This document shows positions 8,658 through 17,432 of a DNA stretch of 64,000 nucleotides, one piece after another (position 1 is the first letter of the stretch; every line of letters begins with the position of its first letter). The notes under the pieces are model-generated. The model made no database searches. It saw only the letters and a list, made by a program, of their open reading frames with translations, and was not told the origin of the DNA. Location: assembly GCA_002304925.1 (NCBI GenBank), contig DBPT01000029.1:95743-159742 (forward strand), written 5' to 3'. The position numbers and the translations under genes were made by a program. This DNA is from Prolixibacteraceae bacterium UBA1413. Its GTDB lineage: Bacteria > Bacteroidota > Bacteroidia > Bacteroidales > Prolixibacteraceae.

Positions 8658-10112
8658 ATGAAAAAAATCAGGATTGTTTTCGTTATGGTGGCCGGTGTGT
8701 TCCTGCTAAGTGCCTCCAGGCCCACGAAAGGGCCTTACGATGAAAAATACCGGCCGCAATACCACTTCACCGTCAAGCAGCATTATATGGGTATGCCGGC
8801 GGGAATGGTTTACCTCGACGGGGAGTATCATCTTTTTTATCAGTACAATCCGGATACCACAGCGGAAGGGTTCAGCCATCTGGGGCATGCCTCGGGCAAG
8901 GACCTGGTGCACTGGGAAGAGCATCCTGCAGCCATCGTTCCTGATAATACGCCTGGAGACTCCGGTTTTTGCACCGCCCTCCCCGGAAGCGCCATCGTAG
9001 ACCACAGGAATCTCCTGGGCCTTCAGACAGGTGACACCAAAACCATGGTCCTCTTTTATACGGGCAAAGGATGCGGTCAGCGAATGGCATACAGTACCGA
9101 CAAGGGAAAAACATGGCAGAAATACGCTGGAAATCCCGTCATACCCTATGATGAAACCGACGAAGCCAGCTACCCGAAAGTGTTCTGGCATGAGCAGACT
9201 GAAGCATGGGTGATGGTACTCTACCGCAAACCTGAGCTGGATGAAAGAAAACAGGGATTTTCATTCTACACCTCCACCAATCTCACCCAATGGAAATACC
9301 AGAGTCACATCGCCGGGTTCAATGGCAAACCCGATATTGCGGAATTACGAGTCAACAACCGGCCTGACGACGTCCGGTGGATCCTCATGGAAGGGAACGG
9401 GGATTATGTTATCGGAAGTTTCGACGGGACGGCCTTCAAACCGGAAAGCATACGTTTGAAAAGCGATTACGGCAAAAAATTCACGGGTCCCGTGAACTGC
9501 GGAAACATTCCGGCAAGTGACGGCAGGACCCTCCAGGTGGCATTGGTGAAAAACGAAGAATGGCCGGGCATGCCTTTCCACGGTCAAATGACGTTCCCCT
9601 CGGAGCTTTCACTGAAAAAAACAACCACCGGAACCTTTCTGTTCAGAACAGCAGCCAAAGAGATTGAAAAACTGCCTGACAAACAATACCGCTGGAAAGA
9701 TGAAAAGTTAATTCCCGGCATCGGACAAAACCTGATAAAAAAGGTGAAAGGAGATCGTTTGAGGATCACAGGGCGCTTTGACCTGAAAAACTGTGACTCC
9801 TTTGGCTTTATGCTCAGAGCAGGCAAAAAAAACCCAGGAACCGAACTTGTCTATAATGTCAAAAGAAATACCCTGTCGCTGATGGGCATGACCATTCCCC
9901 TTGAACCCGTTGACAACAAGATATACCTTGATATCCTGATCGACAGAGCTTCCGTGGAAGTATTTGCAAACAACGGCAGGAGCGCCATCTCCGGAATCCT
10001 CTTTGCAGAAGAAAACCACGATGATTATCTTCTTTATAATACCGGAGGGGAACTTCAGGTTGAAGAACTTGAGATCTCTACCCTACGGTCCATCCGGGAG
10101 GAGACGGAATAG
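8658..10112 (+). CDS. Secreted GH32-like protein lacking all catalytic acids
   Basis: 484 residues. A signal peptide (about residues 1-20) is followed by a five-bladed propeller of the GH32 beta-fructosidase type (GMVYLDGEYHLFYQYNP, GHASGKDLVHWEEHP, YSTDKGKTWQ) and a C-terminal beta-sandwich (ILIDRASVEVFANNGRSAIS). In active enzymes the nucleophile is in WMNDPNG, the stabiliser in RDP and the acid/base in WECP. Here these read YMGMPAG (Met46), SYP (Tyr172) and NGKP (Gly223). All three carboxylates are gone although the fold is well kept. It may be a carbohydrate-binding pseudoenzyme or have a different chemistry. The ATG at 8658 is chosen because it starts the signal peptide. The gene begins 29 nt after the DUF58 stop. 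Confidence 0.85.
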   Translation: MKKIRIVFVMVAGVFLLSASRPTKGPYDEKYRPQYHFTVKQHYMGMPAGMVYLDGEYHLFYQYNPDTTAEGFSHLGHASGKDLVHWEEHPAAIVPDNTPGDSGFCTALPGSAIVDHRNLLGLQTGDTKTMVLFYTGKGCGQRMAYSTDKGKTWQKYAGNPVIPYDETDEASYPKVFWHEQTEAWVMVLYRKPELDERKQGFSFYTSTNLTQWKYQSHIAGFNGKPDIAELRVNNRPDDVRWILMEGNGDYVIGSFDGTAFKPESIRLKSDYGKKFTGPVNCGNIPASDGRTLQVALVKNEEWPGMPFHGQMTFPSELSLKKTTTGTFLFRTAAKEIEKLPDKQYRWKDEKLIPGIGQNLIKKVKGDRLRITGRFDLKNCDSFGFMLRAGKKNPGTELVYNVKRNTLSLMGMTIPLEPVDNKIYLDILIDRASVEVFANNGRSAISGILFAEENHDDYLLYNTGGELQVEELEISTLRSIREETE

Positions 10113-10115
10113 ACC

Positions 10116-10279
10116 TTATCTAACCCTTGCGACCAGGTTGAAATCCAGCGTGAAGTCGTCATAAACCTGCGATCGCCCGATTTCAGATGTCCTGCCAGCC
10201 ATGCATTGTTACCGGTATCGGTTATATCTTCACACAGGATGGAATTCATGTCGATGACCATAGTGGCAGAAACTGTTTC
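10116..10279 (-). pseudogene. Remnant of a YceI-family gene
   Basis: Read on the minus strand, 10279 to about 10167 encodes a YceI-type segment (VIDMNSI, then DITDTGNNA.LAGHLKSGD). After a frame change the strand continues with VYDDFTLDFNLVARVR and a stop at 10118-10116, which looks like the C-terminus of the same family. The N-terminal third and roughly 80-90 residues between these pieces are missing, so this is a decayed copy with an internal deletion. YceI proteins are periplasmic isoprenoid-binding lipocalin-like proteins. The assignment rests on recalled family motifs. Confidence 0.6.
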
Positions 10280-10405
10280 ATTGCAGTTCTTTTTATAATT
10301 ATCTTGTATTACAATAAATACAATTAAGTCCTCAACTTGTACAACAATCTTCCGCAAATATTGCACAACGTCCTGATTTATCAGGAAATCGACTTCAATA
10401 AGTGC

Positions 10406-10413
10406 TATATTTG
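10406..10413 (+). promoter_or_regulatory. -7 promoter element of the Crp/Fnr gene
   Basis: TATATTTG matches TAnnTTTG and lies 72 nt before the ATG. An inverted repeat, CCTGA-TTTA-TCAGG, lies at 10372-10385 just upstream. Its TGA-N4-TCA core resembles Crp-family operators, but the spacer is two bases shorter than the usual N6. Confidence 0.5.
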
Positions 10414-10485
10414 CGATATTCACAGAAAGTGATATATTTATATGTTTTAAATAAAGGGGATTTACTAACTTTTTTGCGGACTGAT

Positions 10486-11187
10486 ATGAGAACGATGCTG
10501 AAAAGGCCAACGGAAGAAGAGACCGATCTGGGAGGGTTTCAGCTTTTCAAGAAGCTGACCGATGAGGAACTTAATCGTCTCAATTTTGAAAAGAGTTGTT
10601 CAGCTTACCGGAAAGGGACCATTGTGTACCGGGAAGGGAGTCGCTTAACCGGTTTTTACTGTGTAACCAAAGGAATCGTAAAGGTTTTCAAAACGGGTAT
10701 TGATGGGAAGGAACAGATCATCAGGTTTGCCAAGAAAGGAGAGATCATCGCTTACCGCTCCTTGCTGAGTCAGGAATTGGCCTGTACCACTGCCAAAGTT
10801 ATTGAAGAGGCGGTTTTGTGTCATGTTCCCTATCAGACGCTGCTATTCCTAATACAGAACAACTGGCAGTTTTCGCATCACATGCTGCAGATTGTTTGCC
10901 GTGAATTACGTGAAGCCAATGATTACATCACAGATATCGCCCAGAAATCAGTGCGCGAAAGGTTGGCTGAAGTACTGCTGCTCCTCCGGGAAAGTTTCGA
11001 GCTGGATCACCAGAACACTTTACAGATTTCGCTGACGCGTGAGGAATTGGCCAATATGGTGGGAACCGCCACGGAATCGGTCATCAGGCTGCTCTCGGAA
11101 TTCCGGCAGGACAATCTGATAGAACTGCAGGGGAGGAAGATAAAATTCCTCAATATTCCGGGACTCCGCAAAGTGGCGGGGATATAA
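10486..11187 (+). CDS. Crp/Fnr family transcriptional regulator
   Basis: 233 residues. An N-terminal cyclic-nucleotide-binding-type beta-roll (about residues 25-145, with FYCVTKGIVKVFKTG and AKKGEIIAYRSLL) is followed by a C-terminal HTH_Crp winged helix (about residues 150-225). The recognition helix is around LTREELANMVGTATESVIRLLSEF. No Cys cluster of the FNR oxygen-sensing kind is visible at the N-terminus, so the ligand is unknown. I chose the ATG at 10486 because an upstream TTG (10402) would lie inside the promoter element. The nearest neighbour upstream is the yceI remnant; Crp-type regulators often sit beside yceI in this phylum (recalled, not checked). Confidence 0.9.
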   Translation: MRTMLKRPTEEETDLGGFQLFKKLTDEELNRLNFEKSCSAYRKGTIVYREGSRLTGFYCVTKGIVKVFKTGIDGKEQIIRFAKKGEIIAYRSLLSQELACTTAKVIEEAVLCHVPYQTLLFLIQNNWQFSHHMLQIVCRELREANDYITDIAQKSVRERLAEVLLLLRESFELDHQNTLQISLTREELANMVGTATESVIRLLSEFRQDNLIELQGRKIKFLNIPGLRKVAGI

Positions 11188-11224
11188 TCCCCTGGTTACA
11201 ACCGTTCCGTAAACTTGCGTTTCC

Positions 11225-12007
11225 ATGCAGAACCGGCATACCGACCGCCAGCTATACTTCAATGAACAGGAGATCACTACCGGGAAACATGTCATCCCTT
11301 ATATTGAAAAGTTCATGCCTGTTACCCCCGGCATGCGGATTCTGGAAGTAGGCTGTGGAGAAGGAGGCAACCTGAAACCATTTCTGGCCCGGGAATGCAA
11401 GGTCACCGGTGTTGACATTTCGGAAGGTAAGATCACCCTCGCCCGCAATTTTTTTGCCGCCTTACCTGAAAGTGCCCGACCTGAACTGATCTGCGACGAC
11501 ATTTACAACCTCACCCCCCCTGCCGAAAAATATGACTTGGTACTGATGCGTGATGTGATTGAACATATCCACGACCAGGAAAGGTTTCTTTTCTTTATCA
11601 GGCAATTCATGCATAAAAAGACAATATTCTTTCTGGGCTTTCCTCCCTGGCAAAACCCTTTCGGAGGCCATCAGCAGGTGTGCAGAAACAGGCTCCTTTC
11701 CCACCTGCCTTATTTCCATCTTCTTCCGGCTGCCCTTTACAAAGCCGTCCTGAAAATGGGCGGGGAAAGTGAAAACTCCATAAACAGCCTTCTGGAAATC
11801 AAAGAGACAGGACTTTCAACAGAGCATTTTGAAAAAATCTTCACCAGGGCGGGTTATACCCGCTTGTCCGTCAGCTTTTTCCTGATCAATCCAAACTATG
11901 AAGTCAAATTCGGGCTGAAACCGGTGAAACAGTGCGGGGTAATTTCACGAATCCCTCATCTGAGAAACTATTTCACCACGTCGGTTTTTTATCTCCTGAC
12001 TCCCTGA
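11225..12007 (+). CDS. Class I SAM-dependent methyltransferase
   Basis: 260 residues. The SAM-binding motif I is ILEVGCGEGGNLKPF (about residues 38-52), motif II is VTGVDISEGKI, and the motif IV/V region is YDLVLMRDVIEHIHD. The rest has aromatic-rich segments (FLGFPPWQNPFGGHQQ) seen in methyltransferase type 11/12 proteins acting on lipids, quinones or glycans. The acceptor is unknown. The gene starts 37 nt after the Crp/Fnr stop on the same strand; a near-consensus TAAACTTG lies just before it, so it may have its own promoter. Confidence 0.85.
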   Translation: MQNRHTDRQLYFNEQEITTGKHVIPYIEKFMPVTPGMRILEVGCGEGGNLKPFLARECKVTGVDISEGKITLARNFFAALPESARPELICDDIYNLTPPAEKYDLVLMRDVIEHIHDQERFLFFIRQFMHKKTIFFLGFPPWQNPFGGHQQVCRNRLLSHLPYFHLLPAALYKAVLKMGGESENSINSLLEIKETGLSTEHFEKIFTRAGYTRLSVSFFLINPNYEVKFGLKPVKQCGVISRIPHLRNYFTTSVFYLLTP

Positions 12008-12065
12008 GTCTCCCGGCTGATTTTCTGGTATTGCTCCTTCACAAGAAGCGGAGGACCGGGGATTT

Positions 12066-13283
12066 TTACATGGCCAGCCAATCTTCAGGATCCAGCTTCC
12101 GGCTTTCCTTCCAGATCTGAAATTTCAGTATGGTCCGGTCTCCGTCGTTGGCATCCGTAAACACAGTGCCCAGGTTTTGACGGATTTTCACCGCATCTCC
12201 CTTTTTAACTGAAACATTGATGAGGTTAGAATAAACGGTAAGGTACTGGCCGTGGCGGAGGATCACTGCCATATTGCCGCCTGTGATTCCGAAAACACGG
12301 CTGACTTCACCTTTAAAGACAGCCCTGGCTTTGGCGCCTTGCTCCGTGGAGATGGTCACTCCGTTGTTGTTGACAGTGACATTTTTCAATACCGGATGAG
12401 CATGAACGCCAAACTTCTCGGTGATGATCCCTTTTTCCACCGGCCAGGGAATTCTTCGTCTGTTCTGTTCAAAATCGGTTCCTGCCAGTTTTTGCTCCGG
12501 GGTAAGCGTAAATCCCGTGCCACCCGGCTCGCCCGATTTTGCCGTTTTCCGGGCCTCTTCTTCAATAATACGCTGGATCTCCTGTTCAAGCTGCTGTTCA
12601 ATACGCCGTTGCTGCGCCAGTTTGTTCCGCAAATCAGATTTCTTCTTCTGCAGCTCTTTTGCAACAGAATCCTGACGCTTCTTCTGCTCCCCCAGCTTCC
12701 TGCTCTCCGATTCCTGCTCCGTCATCACCGAGGCCTTCGCCTGCTGTTGGTTTTCAAGATCACTTTTCTTCCTGTTCAGAATATGCTGAATTGAAGCAAT
12801 CGTTTCAGCCTGCTTGCGGCGATAATCGGCGTATTGCTTTACATATACAATCCTCCGGTAGGCCTGGTTGAAATTCTCTGCCGAAAGGAAAAAAAGAAGC
12901 TTGTCGGAAGAACGCTGGTTTTTCCAGGCTAACCGGACCATCAGAGCATACTCCTGCCTGATTTTTTCAAGATCGGAAGATAACATCTGAACCACCGTGG
13001 CATTGTCGTCGATCAGCGACTGCAGAAGAGACACCTCACTCTTCATGGTCGAAATCAACTGGTTGCGTTTTTCAATCTGATTATTGAGAAGTCTCAGTTT
13101 ACCCAGGGTGGCCTTCTGGCTGGCATCTACCTTCCCCAGCAACTCATTGGTGTAAAGGATTTCCCGGGCAGCCGATTCTTTCTTTTTCCTGAGTTCATCA
13201 AGCGATTGCCCGTACACTTCTGATCCTGCAAAAATCAGAGAGAGAATCAACAAATAAAACTTTGTGGGAGCAAATTTCCTCAT
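12066..13283 (-). CDS. EnvC-like murein hydrolase activator with degenerate LytM domain
   Basis: 405 residues. A signal peptide (about 1-25) is followed by a long coiled coil (about 28-240, rich in Glu, Lys, Gln) and a C-terminal LytM/M23 domain (about 285-405). In active M23 enzymes the zinc ligands are HxxxD and HxH. Here the first site reads NNNGVT and the last reads ILKFQIW, so zinc cannot be bound. This matches EnvC-type factors that activate amidases for daughter-cell separation instead of cutting peptidoglycan themselves. It is the last gene of the dut operon, starting 4 nt after the DUF4292 stop. Confidence 0.9.
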   Translation of the reverse strand: MRKFAPTKFYLLILSLIFAGSEVYGQSLDELRKKKESAAREILYTNELLGKVDASQKATLGKLRLLNNQIEKRNQLISTMKSEVSLLQSLIDDNATVVQMLSSDLEKIRQEYALMVRLAWKNQRSSDKLLFFLSAENFNQAYRRIVYVKQYADYRRKQAETIASIQHILNRKKSDLENQQQAKASVMTEQESESRKLGEQKKRQDSVAKELQKKKSDLRNKLAQQRRIEQQLEQEIQRIIEEEARKTAKSGEPGGTGFTLTPEQKLAGTDFEQNRRRIPWPVEKGIITEKFGVHAHPVLKNVTVNNNGVTISTEQGAKARAVFKGEVSRVFGITGGNMAVILRHGQYLTVYSNLINVSVKKGDAVKIRQNLGTVFTDANDGDRTILKFQIWKESRKLDPEDWLAM

Positions 13284-13287
13284 GTCC

Positions 13288-14103
13288 CTAATTTAAAGAA
13301 ACCCTTTGATATTTTTCAGGAATCTTAAGGGTGACAAATTCACCGTCTTCTGTTGAAAAACCCGACATCCGGGCAATGACAGACATCCTGTTCCGTTCCG
13401 ATGTGACATTCAGCTCCATCGCTGCCGGGTAGTATTTTACACCCACCTGTTCATAATCACTGAACACCATTTCGGCCATCCTGGAATTCACAAGGTCTTC
13501 CATCCTGATTTTCCGGACCACAAACAACAACGGGTCAAAGTAATAGGTATAGACTACCGGCATGGCCGCCTTTTCTGACGCTTCGGGATAGAGCACGTAC
13601 ATCCCCTCCTCAATCCTGGTGTCATACGCCTGCATTTCCCCGGGCTTCTCAAAGAGAGAAAAAACATCGGCGGATAGGATGGCCTGCACCGTCCTGAAAT
13701 TCAAATCGAGACCCATTTTGCGTGACAATGGTGCATAGGTGCCTGAATAATAGCTCTTTTCAAAGTAATTGACATACAAAACCGAATCAGGAGTCATTAA
13801 AACCCGGGCTACCAGTAAATTGAATTTTGATATGGAAATGAGGACCGAACTGTCCCGTACCGCCTGGATTCCGGCCCTGAGAGAACCACTATTTTTCCCG
13901 TCGTCAAACTGTACATTGATCCGCTTAATGTTGAACCGGATGTAATCAAAGCTGTTCTCCTCTGCCTTTCTGAAAATTTTCTGGGAGCTGACTGGCCGTA
14001 AACGTTCCGCCGGAACTTTTTCCGTGGTTTTACATGAAAAGAGAAAAACCAACGTGAAGAGTACGACCAGCCGCAGGGGATTCAAATTCCGGTGATGATC
14101 CAT
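13288..14103 (-). CDS. DUF4292 lipoprotein
   Basis: 271 residues. The N-terminal hydrophobic segment ends in a lipobox (VFLFSC), so it is probably exported and lipid-anchored. The body matches the Bacteroidota-specific DUF4292 family (FNIKRINVQF, SISKFNLLVARVLMTPDSVLYVNYFEKSYY), which is thought to have a LolA/LolB-like half-barrel fold. A role in lipoprotein or lipid handling at the envelope is inference from that fold. It sits between the TPR lipoprotein (6-nt gap) and the EnvC-like gene (4-nt gap). Confidence 0.85.
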   Translation of the reverse strand: MDHHRNLNPLRLVVLFTLVFLFSCKTTEKVPAERLRPVSSQKIFRKAEENSFDYIRFNIKRINVQFDDGKNSGSLRAGIQAVRDSSVLISISKFNLLVARVLMTPDSVLYVNYFEKSYYSGTYAPLSRKMGLDLNFRTVQAILSADVFSLFEKPGEMQAYDTRIEEGMYVLYPEASEKAAMPVVYTYYFDPLLFVVRKIRMEDLVNSRMAEMVFSDYEQVGVKYYPAAMELNVTSERNRMSVIARMSGFSTEDGEFVTLKIPEKYQRVSLN

Positions 14104-14109
14104 GGGATA

Positions 14110-15858
14110 TTATTCTTCGATATACTTTTTTTCCGAGATCTTTTGTCTCAGGATTTTGGAGTCCGAGCCCTGGTCGACAGCTTTTTGCCAGTTTTCGAGA
14201 GCTTTTTCGGTTTCGCCGAGCATAAAAAGGATGTCACCATAATGTTCCGTAAGGGTAGCATTTTCCTCTTCCGAATGGGTAAGAGCGGTTTCCATATAAA
14301 AACGGGCCAGGGTGTAGTTCTTCTTTTTGAACAAGACCCAGGCATAGGTGTCGAGGTAAGTGGCGTTGTCGGGAAACCGCTTGATCACCTTGCCGCTCAT
14401 GCGTTCTGCCTTTTCCAGATTCCGGCCGGCAAGGGAGAGGTAATAAGCATAGTTGTTCAGCGCCATAAAGTTGTCGGGGTCCAGTTCCACTGCTTCGTCA
14501 AAAAGCGCAAATGCCTCATTCAGCTTATCCTGCTTATACAGGGCCTCCCCTTTGAGAAAGACAAACTGCCCTTTCATCAGGTTGTTGTCAATGACGTAAT
14601 TCAATCCCTCATCGCTGATAGAAATGACATCTTCGAAGTTTTCGAGCTGAAGGGCACCGATGGCCTGAAAGAAATAAAGCCGGGACTGGTTGGGATAGAT
14701 TTCCAGAGCTGATTGACCATGGTCATACAACGATTGCCACTCCTGAAGGTCATTGTCGAGATATAGAATCTGTTCCCAGATGGGGTAGTCGTTCACGCCC
14801 TTTTCAACCACTCTGAGAAGTTTTTCACGAGCTTCCCTATTTTTTTTGTTGCGGATGAGATATTCGGCATATATCGAATAGATCCTGAAATCATCGGGAT
14901 ATTCGTCCGACAATATTTTTAACAGCTCTTCATTTTGTTCCTGTGTCAGGGGAAATTCACTTTTTTCTCCTGTGTGAAGCAAGTAAAGCTGTAATTTGGT
15001 GTCGATATCGACGCCTTCGCCCGTGAACCCTTTTTTGGTAAATTCATACGCCCGGGCCGTATCTCCTTCGTCCAGATACATTGATGCCAGTGAAAAATTT
15101 ACGAAACCGTTTGAAGGATCGAGTTCGAGGATTTTCATATAATTTTTCAGCGCATTCTCCTTATCGCCCTGGTCTTTATAGAGATCGGCCAGCAATCCGT
15201 AATAACGGGGATCAGCGGGATATGCGGCAATCAGCCGCTGAATCTCGGCAAAAGCCTCTTTCACCTTTCCTGACTGCAGGAAAATCTCCTGTCTGGCCAA
15301 TGAAATCTGGTCGATGATCCCGGTTTTCTTTTCCAGTTCGTCCAGGGTGCGGATGGCCTCGTCAAAATTTTTGGCACTGCTGAGTTCCAAGGCTTTCAGG
15401 AACAGGTACTCCTCCCTGTCGGGCTCCATTTTTGCCAGCTGGCCAAACAATTGCGCCGATTCCCTGTTTTTCCCGGTCTGCTGATAGATTTTGGCCAGGA
15501 GCAGCTTGTACCATTTGTTGCCGGGGTTGATCCGGATGGCCTTTTCCAGGAGCAGGGAAGCACTGGTCAGATCGTTGTTCATGAGGTGCAGATTGGCCAG
15601 TTCGTACATGGCAGCCGATGAGTTGCCATCTATCTCAAGACAGGCCGACAATAGGGAAACCGATTTTTGAGGATTTCCGACCATTTTCTGCTTCAGGGCT
15701 TCTATGAAAAGATATTCAAATTCCTTTTTCTTCTCTTCGGAAACAGCAGCCACAGGGGTCTCCTCCTGCGAATCTTTTTTTACGGTTTTCGAAGGACCGG
15801 CGCATGAAACTACGAACGCTGCCAGGAGGAACAATATCCACACGATTCTTCTGTTCAT
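14110..15858 (-). CDS. Tetratricopeptide repeat lipoprotein
   Basis: 582 residues. A lipoprotein signal (residues 1-19, lipobox ending Cys19) precedes a run of TPR repeats across nearly the whole protein (for example AMYELANLHLMNNDLTSASL, YYGLLADLYKDQGDKENALK, LDPDNFMALNNYAYYLSLAG). It is probably a periplasm-facing scaffold for protein-protein contacts. The start at 15858 is preferred because it yields the signal and lies 4 nt after the dut stop. Its place between dut and two envelope genes is a recurrent Bacteroidota arrangement, suggesting a role with the downstream DUF4292 and EnvC-like proteins. Confidence 0.9.
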   Translation of the reverse strand: MNRRIVWILFLLAAFVVSCAGPSKTVKKDSQEETPVAAVSEEKKKEFEYLFIEALKQKMVGNPQKSVSLLSACLEIDGNSSAAMYELANLHLMNNDLTSASLLLEKAIRINPGNKWYKLLLAKIYQQTGKNRESAQLFGQLAKMEPDREEYLFLKALELSSAKNFDEAIRTLDELEKKTGIIDQISLARQEIFLQSGKVKEAFAEIQRLIAAYPADPRYYGLLADLYKDQGDKENALKNYMKILELDPSNGFVNFSLASMYLDEGDTARAYEFTKKGFTGEGVDIDTKLQLYLLHTGEKSEFPLTQEQNEELLKILSDEYPDDFRIYSIYAEYLIRNKKNREAREKLLRVVEKGVNDYPIWEQILYLDNDLQEWQSLYDHGQSALEIYPNQSRLYFFQAIGALQLENFEDVISISDEGLNYVIDNNLMKGQFVFLKGEALYKQDKLNEAFALFDEAVELDPDNFMALNNYAYYLSLAGRNLEKAERMSGKVIKRFPDNATYLDTYAWVLFKKKNYTLARFYMETALTHSEEENATLTEHYGDILFMLGETEKALENWQKAVDQGSDSKILRQKISEKKYIEE

Positions 15859-15862
15859 TCTT

Positions 15863-16297
15863 TCAGTTTTTTCCCGTATGACCAAAACCACCCTCTCCCC
15901 GAACGGTGGATTCCAGGTCATTTGACAATTTCCATTCCACTTTTTCATAGGCAGCAACCACCATCTGGCAGATCCGGTCCCCGTTTCTGACCACAAAATC
16001 CTCGGAAGAGAGATTGATCAGGATAACGCAAATCTCCCCCCTGTAGTCTGCATCAATGGTTCCGGGAGTATTCAGAACGGTGATTCCCTTTTTCAGGGCC
16101 AGCCCGCTCCGCGGTCTGATCTGCGCTTCATACCCTTCCGGAATTTCCACATACAAACCCGTGGGAACCAGTTTCCGTTCAAGGGGTTTCAGCACCATAT
16201 CCTCTGAAAGAAATGCGCGCAAATCCATCCCTGAAGAATGAGGCGTACTGTATGCCGGAAGACCGTTCCCCGACCGGTTGATAATCCTAACCTCCAT
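15863..16297 (-). CDS. dut: dUTP diphosphatase (dUTPase)
   Basis: 144 residues, a typical trimeric all-beta dUTPase that hydrolyses dUTP to dUMP, keeping uracil out of DNA and supplying dTMP synthesis. Conserved motifs are visible: HSSGMDLRA (I), PRSGLALKKG (II), NTPGTIDADYRGEI (III), RNGDRICQMV (IV) and the C-terminal GFGHTG (V). The ATG at 16297 has an AGGTGA a few bases upstream and matches the family start (MEVRIINRSG). It is the first gene of a four-gene envelope operon. Confidence 0.96.
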   Translation of the reverse strand: MEVRIINRSGNGLPAYSTPHSSGMDLRAFLSEDMVLKPLERKLVPTGLYVEIPEGYEAQIRPRSGLALKKGITVLNTPGTIDADYRGEICVILINLSSEDFVVRNGDRICQMVVAAYEKVEWKLSNDLESTVRGEGGFGHTGKN

Positions 16298-16317
16298 AAA
16301 ATCACCTGTAAAAGCCG

Positions 16318-16325
16318 CAAAGATA
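16318..16325 (-). promoter_or_regulatory. -7 promoter element of the dut operon
   Basis: On the minus strand TATCTTTG, a full TAnnTTTG match, 20 nt upstream of the dut ATG. It probably drives dut, the TPR gene, DUF4292 and the EnvC-like gene. Confidence 0.6.
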
Positions 16326-16567
16326 GGGAAATCGGCAGAAAATCGGGGGATGTTAACATTTATTATGAAGAGAATCTCTATCTTTAGATTTTCATTAAAG
16401 GGATGAAATTCAGAATTGTTTTTTATATGAACCTTTACCACCGTTTCGGAAAAGGCCTTTACGAGTGCTGGATTTGTTGATCTCGCACCCTACCGCCTTT
16501 GCGACCTCCTTTCCTTTGCGTATTACTTTCATCATTCACCAGGCCACCACCGCCGATTTCTTTAACC

Positions 16568-17368
16568 ATGCCGGGAATCATTTTTGATATCAAGCCTTTT
16601 GCCATTCACGACGGACCAGGCATCCGCACCACGGTTTTTCTGAAAGGGTGCCCCTTAAGATGCCTGTGGTGCCACAATCCCGAGAGCTGGCACCCGGAGC
16701 CGGAATCTGCAGGCAAATCGATCATCCTTGACGGCAGGGAATTCCGGGAGAGTGAGACCATTGGCCGGGAGGTCACGGTGCAGGAGGTAATGGCTGAAAT
16801 CAGGAAAGAAAGGATTATCATGGAAGAGAGCGGCGGGGGAATCACCTTTTCGGGAGGAGAACCCCTCATGCAACCCGGTTTTCTCGCGGAATTGCTGGAA
16901 GCGGCGTGGCTGGAAGGATTCCACACCGCGGTCGATACCTCGGGGCATGCCCCAAAAAGCGATTTTGAAAGGATACTTCCCTATACCTCCCTCTTCCTGT
17001 ATGACATCAAAATCATGGATGACCCTCTTCATACCGCCGGCACAGGGGTTTCAAACCAGCTGGCCCTGGAGAATTTCAGTTGGCTGATACATCAGGGGAA
17101 ACCGGTCAGGATACGCATCCCCCTGGTCCGGAATATTACAGCTACCCGGGAAAATATAAACGCAATCCTGGGATTCCTATCTCCGCATGTCCGACAGATC
17201 GGACAGATCGACCTCCTGCCCTACCATCGCAACGGAATCCACAAATACCGGAAACTGGGCTTGGTTTGTCAAATGCCTCCCCGGGATGACACGCCGGAGC
17301 CTGAAGAGATAGAGGAGATCGGACAGATTTTCAGGGATGCCGGATTCAGGATAAAAAAGGGGGGATAA
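16568..17368 (+). CDS. hypG: Glycyl-radical enzyme activase, partner of HypD-type enzyme
   Basis: A 266-residue radical SAM enzyme. The [4Fe-4S] motif is CPLRCLWC (CX3CX2C, about residues 29-36). The glycine-rich SAM-contact motif TFSGGEPLMQP is at about 96-106, and a YDIKIMD strand follows. It should install the glycyl radical on the enzyme encoded next. Many such activases carry an eight-cysteine ferredoxin-like insert after the radical SAM motif. That insert is absent here, so it is the short, PflA-like form. The ATG at 16568 begins directly with the conserved IFDIKPFAIHDGPG. It lies 64 nt before hypD, clearly one operon. The gene name rests on the identity of its partner. Confidence 0.85.
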   Translation: MPGIIFDIKPFAIHDGPGIRTTVFLKGCPLRCLWCHNPESWHPEPESAGKSIILDGREFRESETIGREVTVQEVMAEIRKERIIMEESGGGITFSGGEPLMQPGFLAELLEAAWLEGFHTAVDTSGHAPKSDFERILPYTSLFLYDIKIMDDPLHTAGTGVSNQLALENFSWLIHQGKPVRIRIPLVRNITATRENINAILGFLSPHVRQIGQIDLLPYHRNGIHKYRKLGLVCQMPPRDDTPEPEEIEEIGQIFRDAGFRIKKGG

Positions 17369-17432
17369 GCCCCATAAGGCTTAACATTGCTTTGTCGCAA
17401 CAGATATTCAATAATGAAAAAAATGCAATAAG

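Noticed and set aside
14092..14712. Open frame of 206 codons antisense to the TPR lipoprotein gene
   Set aside because: Shadow frame; the TPR repeats on the minus strand explain the region.
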